Source: Peptacetobacter sp900539645
Lineage (GTDB): Bacteria > Bacillota > Clostridia > Peptostreptococcales > Peptostreptococcaceae
DNA length: 47,979 bases
Direction of reading: 5' to 3'
Assembly: GCF_047807365.1 (NCBI RefSeq)
Contig: NZ_JBLOUI010000015.1
Span: forward strand, 1-47,979
Shown here: piece by piece, positions 1 through 9,129 of the stretch
How positions within the stretch are numbered: the stretch's first letter is position 1
Layout of the letters: each line of letters starts with the position of its first letter
Program-made: the position numbers and the translations under genes
Notes under the pieces: model-generated
Told to the model about the DNA's origin: nothing
Seen by the model: only the letters and a program-made list of their open reading frames with translations
The model's database searches: none

Positions 1-60
1 TAATTGTGGAGCTAAATTTGAATACAAAAAAACTGACAACCGTTAGGTGTCAGTTAAAGG

Positions 61-109
61 TACTGTCATAAGAACACCTTTTAAAGGTGTTCTATGGCAG
101 TATTTTTTT
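61..109 (+). terminator. Rho-independent terminator of a gene left of the window
   Basis: A long hairpin (TACTGTCATAAGAACACC paired with GGTGTTCTATGGCAGTA) is followed directly by eight T. A smaller inverted repeat, AACTGACA...TGTCAGTT, lies at 31-55. They probably end a transcript entering from the left. Confidence 0.8.
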
Positions 110-113
110 ATTG

Positions 114-316
114 AATTTTATAGGAAAATATTTTCTTTTGTTAATTTTTTTCTTGCGTTAAGAAAGTATAAAGATAAAGTATAAATCTTGATACAATCTT
201 AATCCTAAAGACACTATCTTTAATCCCGTTTTTATATATAAAAGTATAAAATTATATACATGATAAAGAAAAAGAAGATATTAAAAAATCTTCTAAAAAA
301 GTAGGAGGTAATTGAA
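114..316 (+). other. AT-rich leader of the kdp operon
   Basis: No gene is visible in the first 316 bases apart from the terminator. This stretch holds several TATAAA/TATAAT-like words, around 166-190 and 235-260, and must contain the kdp promoter, but no spaced -35/-10 pair stands out. I looked for the conserved pieces of a ydaO-type c-di-AMP riboswitch, which precedes kdp in some Firmicutes, and did not see them. Confidence 0.4.
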
Positions 317-409
317 ATGATGGATGTAATAATGATTATACGGCTTTTAGTTGGAATTATATCTATTAAACTATTTGCTGATTGGTGTGAAAAACAAATA
401 CAGAAATAA
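317..409 (+). CDS. 30-residue hypothetical small protein upstream of kdpF
   Basis: ATG is preceded by a perfect AGGAGG at 303-308, and the frame encodes 30 residues. A hydrophobic stretch (IMIIRLLVGIISIKLF, about residues 5-20) is followed by a polar tail ending CEKQIQK. This suggests one short membrane helix with a cytoplasmic tail. It lies 49 bases before kdpF and reads the same way, so it is probably co-transcribed with the pump. It does not carry the KdpF ending (ALINPEKF) and I do not recognise the family. It may be a second small subunit or regulatory peptide. The strong ribosome site argues that it is translated. Confidence 0.5.
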   Translation: MMDVIMIIRLLVGIISIKLFADWCEKQIQK

Positions 410-458
410 TAAAATTTATGAAAAGTAACAATTAGTATTTTTAGATGGAGGGAGAAAA

Positions 459-536
459 ATGATACTTTTAGTAGTTGTAATAGTAGCCTTATTAGCATAT
501 TTACTTTATGCTTTAATAAACCCAGAGAAATTTTAA
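459..536 (+). CDS. kdpF: Potassium-transporting ATPase small subunit KdpF
   Basis: A 25-residue hydrophobic peptide, beginning MILLVVVIVALLAYLLYALI and ending NPEKF, matches the KdpF pattern of one membrane helix followed by YxLxNPExF. KdpF stabilises the KdpABC complex in the inner membrane. The start is set by GGAGGGAG just upstream. It lies 86 bases before kdpA in the usual F-A-B-C order. Confidence 0.9.
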   Translation: MILLVVVIVALLAYLLYALINPEKF

Positions 537-622
537 CAGAGGACATTATAGATTAATTATTAGATTCTAACTTAGATAGAAAATAAAATATAGTGATTAA
601 GATATTAAAACAGGAGGAAAAA

Positions 623-2296
623 ATGTTACAGAATATATTATTTTTAATAGTGTTTATGATATTAGTAGTTCCTATGGGTAAATACTTATATCAGGTTGCC
701 AATTGTGAAAAAGCATTTGGCGATAGAATATTTAACAAAGTAGATAATACTATCTATAAAATATTTAAAATAGATAAGGAAGAAATGAACTGGAAACAGT
801 ATGTTTTAGCTCTTATCATGACAAATGCAGTTATGATATTTGCAGGATATTTAATTCTTAGAATACAAGGAATAGGACTTTTTAATCCTAGTGAAATTGG
901 AGGAATGGAAGAAAGTCTTTCATTTAACACAATAATAAGTTTCATGACTAATACAAACTTACAGCATTATTCAGGTGAATCTGGATTATCATATTTAGCT
1001 CAAATGCTAGTAATAATTTATATGATGTTTACATCAGCAGCTACTGGCTATGCAGCTTGTATGGCATTTATAAGAGGTCTTGCAGGAAAGAAAAAAACTT
1101 TGGGTAACTTCTACGTTGATATGGTTAGAATAACAACAAGAGTTTTAGTTCCACTTGCATTTATAGTAGGTGTTTTACTTATATCTCAAGGTGTGCCTCA
1201 AACACTTGGCGGAACAGAAACAGTAAGAACAATTGAAGGTAATTTACAAGATATAGCAAGAGGTCCAGTTGCAGCTCTTGAATCTATAAAACATGTTGGT
1301 ACAAACGGTGGTGGATTCTTTGGAGCAAACTCTTCTCATCCATTTGAAAATCCAACAATTGTATCAAATATGATAGAAATGCTTTCAATGATGATACTTC
1401 CAGGAGCTTGTGTTATAGCTTTCGGATATATGATCGGAAATAAAAAACAGAGTAAAGCAGTATTTGGAGCTATGGGAATAATATTCTTAGTAGGTCTTTT
1501 AATATGCTGGACTTCTGAAAAAGCAGGTAACCCAGAATTAGCAGCAGCAGGATTAAGCCAAGCTATGGGTAATATGGAAGGTAAAGAGCTTAGATTTGGT
1601 ATAGATCAATCGGCTTTATTTACAACAGTAACAACATCATTTACTACAGGTACAGTAAACAATATGCATGATACACTTACTCCACTTGGAGGACTTGTTC
1701 CAATGCTAAATATGATGTTAAATGTAGTATTCGGAGGAAAAGGTGTAGGGCTTATGAATATGTTAATGTATGCAATACTTACAGTATTCCTTTGTGGATT
1801 AATGGTTGGTAGAACACCAGAATTTTTATCAAAAAAACTAGAAGGTAGAGAAGTTAAGTTAGTTGCATTATCAATAATAGTTCATCCATTATTAATATTA
1901 GCATTTTCTGCATTAGCAGTTGCTATTCCGGCTGGACTTGAAGGTATAACAAATGGAGGATTCCATGGATTATCTCAGATTCTTTATGAATTCTCATCAG
2001 CATCAGCTAACAATGGTTCAGGCTTTGAAGGTTTAGCAGATAATACTTTATTCTGGAATATGACAACTGGAGCAGCAATGTTCTATGGAAGATATTTAGC
2101 AATAGTTATACAGTTAGCTGTTGTTGGATCACTAGCAAATAAAAAACCAGTAAATACTAGTGTAGGAACATTAAAAACAGATAACTTTACTTTCACAATA
2201 CTTCTTGTTGCAATAGTTTTAATAATAGGAGCATTAACATTCTTGCCAGCTCTTGTATTAGGACCAATTGCAGAACACCTAACTATTTGGGCGTAA
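623..2296 (+). CDS. kdpA: Potassium-transporting ATPase subunit KdpA (K+ channel subunit)
   Basis: KdpA is the membrane subunit that selects and carries K+ in the high-affinity Kdp pump. The protein is 557 residues, the normal length, with about ten membrane helices. Selectivity-filter segments are visible: TNGGGFFGANSSHPFENP in the middle, SFTTGTVNNMHDTLTPLGG, and SSASANNGSGFEG near the end. The chosen ATG follows CAGGAGG by six bases and gives the family start MLQNILFLIVF; an in-frame extension of ten codons upstream has no ribosome site. It is followed after 48 bases by kdpB. Kdp operons are generally induced by low K+ or osmotic stress through KdpDE, neither of which is in the operon here. 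Confidence 0.97.
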   Translation: MLQNILFLIVFMILVVPMGKYLYQVANCEKAFGDRIFNKVDNTIYKIFKIDKEEMNWKQYVLALIMTNAVMIFAGYLILRIQGIGLFNPSEIGGMEESLSFNTIISFMTNTNLQHYSGESGLSYLAQMLVIIYMMFTSAATGYAACMAFIRGLAGKKKTLGNFYVDMVRITTRVLVPLAFIVGVLLISQGVPQTLGGTETVRTIEGNLQDIARGPVAALESIKHVGTNGGGFFGANSSHPFENPTIVSNMIEMLSMMILPGACVIAFGYMIGNKKQSKAVFGAMGIIFLVGLLICWTSEKAGNPELAAAGLSQAMGNMEGKELRFGIDQSALFTTVTTSFTTGTVNNMHDTLTPLGGLVPMLNMMLNVVFGGKGVGLMNMLMYAILTVFLCGLMVGRTPEFLSKKLEGREVKLVALSIIVHPLLILAFSALAVAIPAGLEGITNGGFHGLSQILYEFSSASANNGSGFEGLADNTLFWNMTTGAAMFYGRYLAIVIQLAVVGSLANKKPVNTSVGTLKTDNFTFTILLVAIVLIIGALTFLPALVLGPIAEHLTIWA

Positions 2297-2344
2297 TAAA
2301 ATAGACGAATATGTAAGGAGAGTATAAAGGAGATATAGATAAAA

Positions 2345-4408
2345 ATGAAAAACAATGGAAATAAATTTTTAACTAATGATATTCTTAAAAGCTCTATAGT
2401 AGAAGCTTTTAAGAAGTTGAATCCAAAATATATGATGAAAAATCCAGTTATGTTTGTCGTTGAAGTAGGTACTGTAGTAGCATTTTTACTTACATTAATG
2501 CCAAACTTATTTGGAAATGATGGTTCAGGAAACATAAGAATATATAATGCGGCGGTTACAATTATATTATTTATAACTATATTATTTGCAAACTTTGCCG
2601 AATCAGTAGCAGAAGGTAGAGGTAAAGCTCAGGCAGATACATTAAAGAAAACAAGAAAAGATACAATGGCTAGACTTATTGATGAAAATGGAAATGAAAA
2701 AATGATAAGTTCAAGCGAATTAAAAAAAGGTGATGTGGTTTTAGTTAATACAGGAGAAGTTATACCAAATGATGGAGAAGTTATAGAAGGTTTAGCTTCA
2801 GTTGATGAATCAGCAATAACAGGTGAATCTGCTCCAGTTGTTAGAGAATCAGGTGGAGATTTTGCATCAGTAACTGGTGGTACAACAGTTGTAAGTGACT
2901 GGTTAAAAATAAAAATAACTACAAATCCAGGGGAATCATTCTTAGATAAAATGATTTCTTTAGTTGAAGGTGCTTCAAGACAGAAAACTCCAAATGAAAT
3001 AGCATTAAATACAGTATTAGTTAGTTTAACTTTAATATTTATGATAGTTTTAATAACTTTATACCCAATGGCTAATTACACAGGTGTTCAGATACCAGTA
3101 TCAACAATGATTGCTCTTTTAGTTTGTTTAATACCTACTACAATAGGTGGACTACTTTCTGCTATAGGGATAGCAGGTATGGACAGAGTTACAAGATTTA
3201 ATGTAATAGCAATGTCTGGTAAAGCAGTTGAATCTTGTGGTGACGTTGATACAATGATACTTGATAAAACAGGTACAATAACTTACGGAAATAGATTAGC
3301 AGCTGATTTTATCCCAGTGGCTAATATAGAAAAAGAAGAATTAATAAACTTTGCAACGTTAAGTTCACTAAAAGATGATACTCCTGAAGGAAAATCAACA
3401 GTAACTCTTGCAAAAGACATGAATTGCAATGTAGAAAAATTAGAAGAACTTGCAGAAGGTGCTGAATTTATAGAATTCTCAGCTCAGACAAGAATGAGTG
3501 GTCTTGACTTAACAAATGGTGTAAAAATAAGAAAAGGGGCTTTCGATAGTATAAAAGAATATGTTAGAAATTTAGGTGGAGAAATACCATCAGATCTTGA
3601 TGAAAAAGTAAATGAAATAGCAAAACTTGGAGGTACTCCTCTAGTAGTTGTAGCAGATAATAAAATATACGGTTTAATATATTTAAAAGATACTGTTAAA
3701 CCAGGGTTAGTAGAAAGATTTGAAAGACTAAGAGAAATTGGTATAAAAACTATAATGTGTACAGGTGATAACCCTCTTACAGCCGCTACAATAGCAAAAG
3801 AAGCAGGTGTAGATGGATTTATCGCTGAATGTAAACCAGAAGATAAAATAGAAGCAATTAAAAAAGAACAGTCTGAAGGTAAAATTGTTGCAATGACTGG
3901 TGATGGTACAAATGATGCTCCAGCACTTGCGCAGGCAGATGTTGGACTTGCAATGAACAGTGGTACAACATCAGCAAAAGAAGCAGCAAATATGGTAGAT
4001 TTAGATTCAGACCCAACAAAAATACTAGAAGTTGTTGAAATAGGTAAACAGCTTTTAATAACAAGAGGTGCATTAACAACATTCAGTATAGCTAATGACG
4101 TTGCAAAATATTTTGCAATAATACCAGCTATATTTACAGTTGCAATACCTCAGATGGAAATGTTAGATATAATGAATTTAGCAACTCCATTTAGTGCAGT
4201 TTTATCAGCACTAATATTTAATGCGATAATAATTCCTTGCTTAATACCTTTAGCAATGAAAGGTGTTAAATATAGACCTATGTCTGCACAGAAATTACTT
4301 CTTAGAAATGTAATAGTATTCGGTGGTGGTGGAGTAATCGTCCCATTCATAGGTATAAAATTAATAGACTTATTAATAGCACCACTTTTAATGATGATAG
4401 GTCTTTAA
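2345..4408 (+). CDS. kdpB: Potassium-transporting P-type ATPase subunit KdpB
   Basis: KdpB is the catalytic P-type ATPase subunit that energises K+ uptake through KdpA. The 687-residue protein has every hallmark: actuator motif TGES (about residue 159), phosphorylated aspartate in DKTGT (Asp307), nucleotide-binding KGAFD segment, and hinge TGDGTNDAPALAQADVG. The CLIPTTIGGL membrane segment precedes the phosphorylation domain. AAGGAG lies upstream of the ATG. It is followed after 24 bases by kdpC, and nothing looks damaged. Confidence 0.98.
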   Translation: MKNNGNKFLTNDILKSSIVEAFKKLNPKYMMKNPVMFVVEVGTVVAFLLTLMPNLFGNDGSGNIRIYNAAVTIILFITILFANFAESVAEGRGKAQADTLKKTRKDTMARLIDENGNEKMISSSELKKGDVVLVNTGEVIPNDGEVIEGLASVDESAITGESAPVVRESGGDFASVTGGTTVVSDWLKIKITTNPGESFLDKMISLVEGASRQKTPNEIALNTVLVSLTLIFMIVLITLYPMANYTGVQIPVSTMIALLVCLIPTTIGGLLSAIGIAGMDRVTRFNVIAMSGKAVESCGDVDTMILDKTGTITYGNRLAADFIPVANIEKEELINFATLSSLKDDTPEGKSTVTLAKDMNCNVEKLEELAEGAEFIEFSAQTRMSGLDLTNGVKIRKGAFDSIKEYVRNLGGEIPSDLDEKVNEIAKLGGTPLVVVADNKIYGLIYLKDTVKPGLVERFERLREIGIKTIMCTGDNPLTAATIAKEAGVDGFIAECKPEDKIEAIKKEQSEGKIVAMTGDGTNDAPALAQADVGLAMNSGTTSAKEAANMVDLDSDPTKILEVVEIGKQLLITRGALTTFSIANDVAKYFAIIPAIFTVAIPQMEMLDIMNLATPFSAVLSALIFNAIIIPCLIPLAMKGVKYRPMSAQKLLLRNVIVFGGGGVIVPFIGIKLIDLLIAPLLMMIGL

Positions 4409-4432
4409 AAAAGAAATTTATGGAGGAAAAAA

Positions 4433-5056
4433 ATGAAAGGGTTAAAAAATATATTAAAAAATGCAATTTCATTAAGTTTAGTTTTAATACTAGTTTGTGG
4501 GATAGCTTATCCAATGGCTTTAACAGCCACTGGACAAGTGTTATTCAAAGATAAAGCAGAAGGAAGTTTTATAGAAGTAGATGGTGAAAAAGTAGGAGCA
4601 AAAAACATAGGGCAGCAATTTACAGAACCATATTTCTTTAAAGGAAGAGTGTCTTCTGTTAATTACAATACTTATACAGAAAAAGATAAAGAAGATGGAA
4701 CATACGAAGGACCATCTTCAGGAAGTTTTAACTATGCTCCATCAAATCCTGAACTTAAAAAAAGAGTGGAAGCTAGTATTGATGAATTCTTAAAAAATAA
4801 TCCAGAAGTAAATAGAGAAGATATACCAGCAGATTTAATGACAGCATCTGGTTCAGGATTAGATCCTAATATAAGTGTAAAATCAGCAGAAATTCAGGTT
4901 CCGGCTATATCAAAAGCAAGTGGAATATCAGAAGAAAAATTAAATAAAATGATAAAAGAAAATACAGACTCTAAATTTTTAGGAATATTTGGTGAAGAAA
5001 GAGTTAATGTATTAGAATTAAATATAGATGTTTATAAAAGTATGAATAAAAAATAA
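4433..5056 (+). CDS. kdpC: Potassium-transporting ATPase subunit KdpC
   Basis: KdpC is the single-helix subunit that completes the KdpFABC complex. The protein is 207 residues with one N-terminal membrane helix (about residues 11-32, SLSLVLILVCGIAYPMA), then the typical soluble domain with GSxNxAPSNPEL, PADLMTASGSGLDPNIS and a C-terminal VNVLELN. TGGAGG gives the start. A strong terminator follows 31 bases after the stop, ending the operon. Confidence 0.97.
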   Translation: MKGLKNILKNAISLSLVLILVCGIAYPMALTATGQVLFKDKAEGSFIEVDGEKVGAKNIGQQFTEPYFFKGRVSSVNYNTYTEKDKEDGTYEGPSSGSFNYAPSNPELKKRVEASIDEFLKNNPEVNREDIPADLMTASGSGLDPNISVKSAEIQVPAISKASGISEEKLNKMIKENTDSKFLGIFGEERVNVLELNIDVYKSMNKK

Positions 5057-5087
5057 ATAGAAAAAAACAATATTATATAATGATTGA

Positions 5088-5137
5088 AATACTCCATTTT
5101 ATAAATAACACAATAATATATAAAATGGAGTATTTTT
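5088..5137 (+). terminator. Terminator of the kdp operon
   Basis: A 16-bp near-perfect hairpin (AATACTCCATTTTATA with TATAAAATGGAGTATT) is followed by a run of seven T. Confidence 0.9.
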
Positions 5138-5352
5138 TTGTTTATATATAAAAAAATAAAATTAAATTAATTTATACTTAATAAAATATAATAAATATGA
5201 AAAATAACAGAATAGCTAAATTTTCTAATAATTAAGAAAGTGATTACAAAAAATATATTTTATATATTAATTGAAAATAACATTTGAAACACATTTAGAA
5301 ATATGATATTTTAGATTAGGTGCGATTATTTAAATGGAGGGAGTATAAAGTA

Positions 5353-6606
5353 ATGATTGATGTAAGTAAATTTTTAGTTAATGAAGCAAATGAATGTTTA
5401 TTATGTAAAAAACCAAGTTGTAGAACAAACTGTCCAGTTCATACAGACATACCTGGCATAATAAACCTATTTAAAGAAGGTAAAATGGAAGAAGCAGGAC
5501 AGATACTATTCGAAAACAACCCAATGTCAGCAATATGCGCAATGGTTTGTCCTCACGAAGATCAGTGTTTCGGTCACTGTATAAAAGGAATCAAAAAAGA
5601 CCCAGTAGAATTCTATAAAATAGAAGAATTCATATCAAGAGAATATTTAAAAACTGGAAAAATAACTATAAAAGAAGAACCTAAAAACCAGAGAGTTGCA
5701 GTAGTTGGTTCAGGTCCAGCAGGTTTAACTATAGCTACAGAATTAGTTAAAAAAGGATACAAAGTAACTGTATTCGAAAAAAATGGTAGAGTTGGTGGTA
5801 TATTAAGATACGGTATACCTGATTTCAGATTACCAAGAGAAATAGTTAAAGACATGATAAGAATATTAGAAGAAGCTGGAGTTGTTTTCAGAACAAATAC
5901 TGCTATAGGTCAGGTTATAACTATAGATAAATTATTCTACGATGGATACGATGCTGTGTTCATAGGAACTGGTACTTGGAGTCCAAAGAGATTAGATATA
6001 AAAGGTGAAACATTAGGTAACTCACTATATGCAATAAACTACTTAAGATCACCAAAGAGATATAACTTAGGTAAAAAAGTTATAGTAATAGGTGCAGGAA
6101 ACGTTGCGATGGACGCTGCAAGAAGTGCTAAACGTTACGGAGCAGATGAAGTAACAATAGCATACAGAAAAGACTTCTGCGATATGAAAGCTTGTAAAGC
6201 AGAAATAGAAGAAACTAAAGAAGATGGAGTAGTATTTGATACATATAAAGCTCCTATAGAAATAACTGAAGAAGGTGTAATATTCGCTGATACTCACAGA
6301 GTTAAAGGTGAAGACGGTAGAGAATCAGTTGTTATGATAGAAGGAAGCGAAAAATTATACGAATGTGATTCTGTGCTAATAGCTATAAGCCAGACTGCAA
6401 GAAATACAATCGTTAAAAACAACCCTGAGTTAGAAGTAAACAAATGGGGACTTTTAGTAACTGACGAATACGGTGAAACAACTAGAGAAGGTGTATTCTC
6501 TGGTGGGGACGTTACTTCAGGACCAAGTACAGTTATAGAAGCTGTTGTTAATTCTAAAAAAGCAGCTGAATCTATAGACAGATACTTAACTAGTAAAAGA
6601 AAATAA
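5353..6606 (+). CDS. GltD-like NAD(P)H-dependent flavin oxidoreductase
   Basis: The 417-residue protein has the architecture of the glutamate synthase small chain and its relatives (PreT, NfnB N-half, SudA). An N-terminal cysteine cluster (CLLCKKPSCRTNCP, then CAMVCPHEDQCFGHC) binds two 4Fe-4S clusters. It is followed by an FAD Rossmann motif VAVVGSGPAGL, the NAD(P) motif VIVIGAGNVAMDAARSAKRYG, and the closing FSGGDVTSGPSTVIEAV. It passes electrons between NAD(P)H, FAD and iron-sulfur clusters. No large GltA or Nfn partner is adjacent, so the acceptor is unknown and a glutamate synthase role should not be assumed. The ATG at 5353 follows GGAGGGAG; an upstream in-frame start overlaps that ribosome site. 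Confidence 0.85.
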   Translation: MIDVSKFLVNEANECLLCKKPSCRTNCPVHTDIPGIINLFKEGKMEEAGQILFENNPMSAICAMVCPHEDQCFGHCIKGIKKDPVEFYKIEEFISREYLKTGKITIKEEPKNQRVAVVGSGPAGLTIATELVKKGYKVTVFEKNGRVGGILRYGIPDFRLPREIVKDMIRILEEAGVVFRTNTAIGQVITIDKLFYDGYDAVFIGTGTWSPKRLDIKGETLGNSLYAINYLRSPKRYNLGKKVIVIGAGNVAMDAARSAKRYGADEVTIAYRKDFCDMKACKAEIEETKEDGVVFDTYKAPIEITEEGVIFADTHRVKGEDGRESVVMIEGSEKLYECDSVLIAISQTARNTIVKNNPELEVNKWGLLVTDEYGETTREGVFSGGDVTSGPSTVIEAVVNSKKAAESIDRYLTSKRK

Positions 6607-6757
6607 ATTTGTAAAATAGAGGGACAAGAGTATAACTACTCTTTGCTCCAGGCTTCAGCGCCCCACACTGTTAGAGTAACACATTTAGCAGTTGTGGGGC
6701 GCTTGCAGTATTGTCGCTTTAGAGTAGTTATAACTCTTGTCCTTAGTTTATAAATTT
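6605..6757 (+). repeat. Hairpin element copy 1 (forward)
   Basis: A nested palindrome starts at the stop codon of the preceding gene. Outer arms: AAATTTGTAAAATA...GGACAAGAG with CTCTTGTCC...TTATAAATTT. The core is 6646-6716: CTCCAGGCTTC, then a stem GCGCCCCACACTG paired with CAGTTGTGGGGCGC around a loop containing GAGTAACACATTT, then TTGCAGTATTGTCG. The same core motif recurs in seven other places in the window. Confidence 0.85.
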
Positions 6758-6772
6758 GTTTGAAGCAAAAAT

Positions 6773-6818
6773 GCTGCTGTTGAATATTTTGTAAAGAATG
6801 TTCGACAGTAGCTTTTTT
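6773..6818 (+). terminator. Terminator-like hairpin
   Basis: GCTGCTGTTGAA pairs with TTCGACAGTAGC (two wobbles), followed by six T. It probably backs up termination of the oxidoreductase gene. It resembles the recurring GCTGTTACAA...TTGTAGCAGC hairpins elsewhere in the window. Confidence 0.65.
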
Positions 6819-6901
6819 ACAATCAATTAGATATAAAATTTGTTAAATTTGAACACATATTAAATTATGATATAATAATAGTTGAAAGGAGTGGATACAA
6901 T

Positions 6902-8242
6902 TTGAAGAGAGAAATTTTTGAAAGACTAGTAAAATGGAAAAATAAACCAGATGGTTCTAGAAATGTTTTAATGTTAAAAGGAGCTAGACAGGTAGGAAAG
7001 ACATGGCTTCTTAAAGAACTAGGTGAAAAATGTTTTGAAGATTATGTATATATCAATCTAGAAAGATATGCAGATACACTAACAATTTTTGAAGAAACTC
7101 TAGATCCACACATAATAATAGAGCAATTAGGTCTTATATTTGAAAAGAAAATAATTCCTGGGAAAACTCTGATTATTTTAGATGAAATACAGAGTGTTCC
7201 AAGAGCATTGTTGCTTTTAAAATTCTTCAAAGAAGAAGCTCCAGAGTATCATGTATGTTGTGCGGGTTCCCTTCTAGGGGTTCGGCTACATAGTGGAATA
7301 AGTTATCCAACTGGATGCTTAGAAACTATTTATATTCGCCCTTTGAGTTTTAAGGAATTTTTGATTGCAAGTGGGAAAGAAGAAAATGTAAAATTTATAG
7401 AAACAGCATCTTTGGAAAAACTGGAAAGTATGTCATTTGAACACTTAGAGTATCTTCTAAGAGAATATATGTTCATTGGTGGTATGCCTGCAGCTGTTCA
7501 AACTTGGCTAGATACAAAAGATTATGTAGAAGTAAAGAATATTTTAGCAAATATAGAAGATGACTATAGATCTGATTTTTCTAAATATACAGATGCTATT
7601 ACAAGTAAAAAAATAACAGAGGTTTGGGAAAATATTAGTAAACAGTTGAGTAAAGAAAATAAAAAATTTATTTTTGGATTGATTAGAAACAGTGCAAGAG
7701 CTAAAGATTATAGCTTGGCAATTCAATGGTTGACAGATTCTTCTGTTATACAGAAGGTAAATTGTATAAATACGCCTAAATTGCCTTTGAGTGCGTATAA
7801 AGAAACAGATGTATTTAAAATTTTTGTTAATGATATAGGATTGCTAACAGTTTTAAATCAAGTTTCACCAAAATTAATTTTAAAAGGAAATGAGTTATTC
7901 TCTGAATATAATGGAGCATTGACTGAGCAATTTGTGCTTCAAGAATTATATAAATTTGATGATGTAGCATATTGGGCAAAAGATAATCACGAAGTAGATT
8001 TTGTAATTCAAAATGATTTAGACATAATTCCTATTGAGGTAAAAGCTGGAACAACTGTACATACAAAATCTCTAAATTATTATAAGGATAAATATAATCC
8101 AAATTTAGCTGTAAAAACATCTTTAAGAGGGTTTAAATATCAAGATGGAGTGCTCAATATACCACTTTACATGATTTGGGCACTAAAAAATATATTAGAT
8201 AAAATTCCAGATAATTCGATAAAAAAAGCAAATATATTATAA
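6902..8242 (+). CDS. AAA-family ATPase with DUF4143 C-terminal domain
   Basis: The 446-residue protein belongs to the AAA_14/DUF4143 family. Walker A is in MLKGARQVGKTW (about residues 24-35) and Walker B in TLIILDEIQSVP. The C-terminal DUF4143 region has a PD-(D/E)XK-like pattern, EVDFVIQNDLDIIPIEVKAG. The function of this widespread accessory family is not settled; ATP-dependent DNA-related roles are suspected. The start is a TTG placed ten bases after AAAGGAG; the next ATG would remove the conserved beginning of the domain. Glutamine codons here are more often CAA than in the housekeeping genes. A DUF4869-like gene follows. Confidence 0.8.
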   Translation: MKREIFERLVKWKNKPDGSRNVLMLKGARQVGKTWLLKELGEKCFEDYVYINLERYADTLTIFEETLDPHIIIEQLGLIFEKKIIPGKTLIILDEIQSVPRALLLLKFFKEEAPEYHVCCAGSLLGVRLHSGISYPTGCLETIYIRPLSFKEFLIASGKEENVKFIETASLEKLESMSFEHLEYLLREYMFIGGMPAAVQTWLDTKDYVEVKNILANIEDDYRSDFSKYTDAITSKKITEVWENISKQLSKENKKFIFGLIRNSARAKDYSLAIQWLTDSSVIQKVNCINTPKLPLSAYKETDVFKIFVNDIGLLTVLNQVSPKLILKGNELFSEYNGALTEQFVLQELYKFDDVAYWAKDNHEVDFVIQNDLDIIPIEVKAGTTVHTKSLNYYKDKYNPNLAVKTSLRGFKYQDGVLNIPLYMIWALKNILDKIPDNSIKKANIL

Positions 8243-8248
8243 AAACAA

Positions 8249-8281
8249 TGGCTGTTACAAAATTTTGTGGCAGTCTTTTTT
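8249..8281 (+). terminator. Terminator (GCTGTTACAA hairpin type)
   Basis: TGGCTGTTACAA pairs with TTGTGGCAGTC, followed by six T. Its sequence closely matches the hairpins at 27228, 37525 and 41903. Confidence 0.8.
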
Positions 8282-8340
8282 ATTATATATGTTATATACA
8301 AACAATGTTATAATAATATTACAATAAAGGCGGTGTTGAG

Positions 8341-8790
8341 ATGTTAAATATTTACTTTGGAGATAAAGAGGGAAGCAAATATATTTATAATCCCGATTCA
8401 TATTTTGACCATTGGTATGATCCAAATTGGCTGGTAAAAGATTTATCTAAGGAGATAATAAAGGCTGTAGATAAATCTGAAGTTATAGGACCGAATTTAA
8501 TTCAAAGTCCTGTTTTTGGAGCGATGTCCCCAGATAGATTGTCTGGTGGTACAAAGACTTTGATATTAATAGATAATGATGATGAGCATATCTTCAATGC
8601 AGTGCATTGTGGAAATAACTGTGCTAAATATTTGTTAAAAATAGCAGAAAATAAGGATATCACAATTCTTTTAGAACATATAATTGATTTTGGGAAGAAA
8701 TTTGAAATAAAGATACTTAACACTGGCAAAGTTGTTAATAATTTTGATGATTACTTCAGAGAAGCTAGAATTGCGTTAAACGGTGAATAA
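8341..8790 (+). CDS. DUF4869-like hypothetical protein
   Basis: A 149-residue soluble protein starting MLNIYFGDKEGSKYIYNPDSYFD. It contains PDRLSGGTKTLILIDND, a cysteine pair in CGNNCAKYLLKIAE, and a C-terminal ILNTGKVV segment. I recall this pattern as DUF4869, a family of unknown function that tends to accompany AAA/DUF4143 ATPases; the assignment is from memory. AAGGCGG precedes the ATG. The gene has its own upstream region, separated from the ATPase by a terminator. Confidence 0.6.
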   Translation: MLNIYFGDKEGSKYIYNPDSYFDHWYDPNWLVKDLSKEIIKAVDKSEVIGPNLIQSPVFGAMSPDRLSGGTKTLILIDNDDEHIFNAVHCGNNCAKYLLKIAENKDITILLEHIIDFGKKFEIKILNTGKVVNNFDDYFREARIALNGE

Positions 8791-8830
8791 AAAATAATTG
8801 TAAAATATGATAAAATTTTAGTGTTTTCTA

Positions 8831-8859
8831 TTCACATACAATTCAAATAGTGATATAAT
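8831..8859 (+). promoter_or_regulatory. Promoter of the repeat-bearing leader and surface protein
   Basis: TTCACA (8831-8836), a 17-base spacer, then TATAAT (8854-8859). It is the best promoter between the DUF4869-like gene and the LRR gene, and would start an RNA near 8866 that carries the leader ORF, the AGAC repeats and the terminator. Confidence 0.65.
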
Positions 8860-8923
8860 ATTTTATACATATTATATAAAATAAGAAAGTATGAAATATA
8901 AAATTGCTAAGGAGTTGACAGTT

Positions 8924-9004
<81 letters not shown>

Positions 9005-9046
9005 GCCTGTAGTTTTATTATGCAATTTTTTAATAAATATATATAG

Positions 9047-9089
9047 AGGATACAGTTTTTGTTAGATACAATTACTGTATCCTTTTTTT
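9047..9089 (+). terminator. Rho-independent terminator/attenuator in the leader of the surface protein gene
   Basis: A perfect 10-bp stem, AGGATACAGT with ACTGTATCCT, has a 17-base loop and is followed by seven T. Only about 40 bases separate it from the LRR gene start, and no promoter is visible in that gap. Transcription of the gene must therefore pass through this hairpin. Confidence 0.85.
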
Positions 9090-9129
9090 GTTGTTCTTAG
9101 CGTTTTATGTTTCAAGGGAGGGTGTTTGT

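Noticed and set aside
114..316. ydaO-type c-di-AMP riboswitch upstream of kdp
   Set aside because: The region is nearly all A/T and lacks the conserved GC-containing pieces of that riboswitch.
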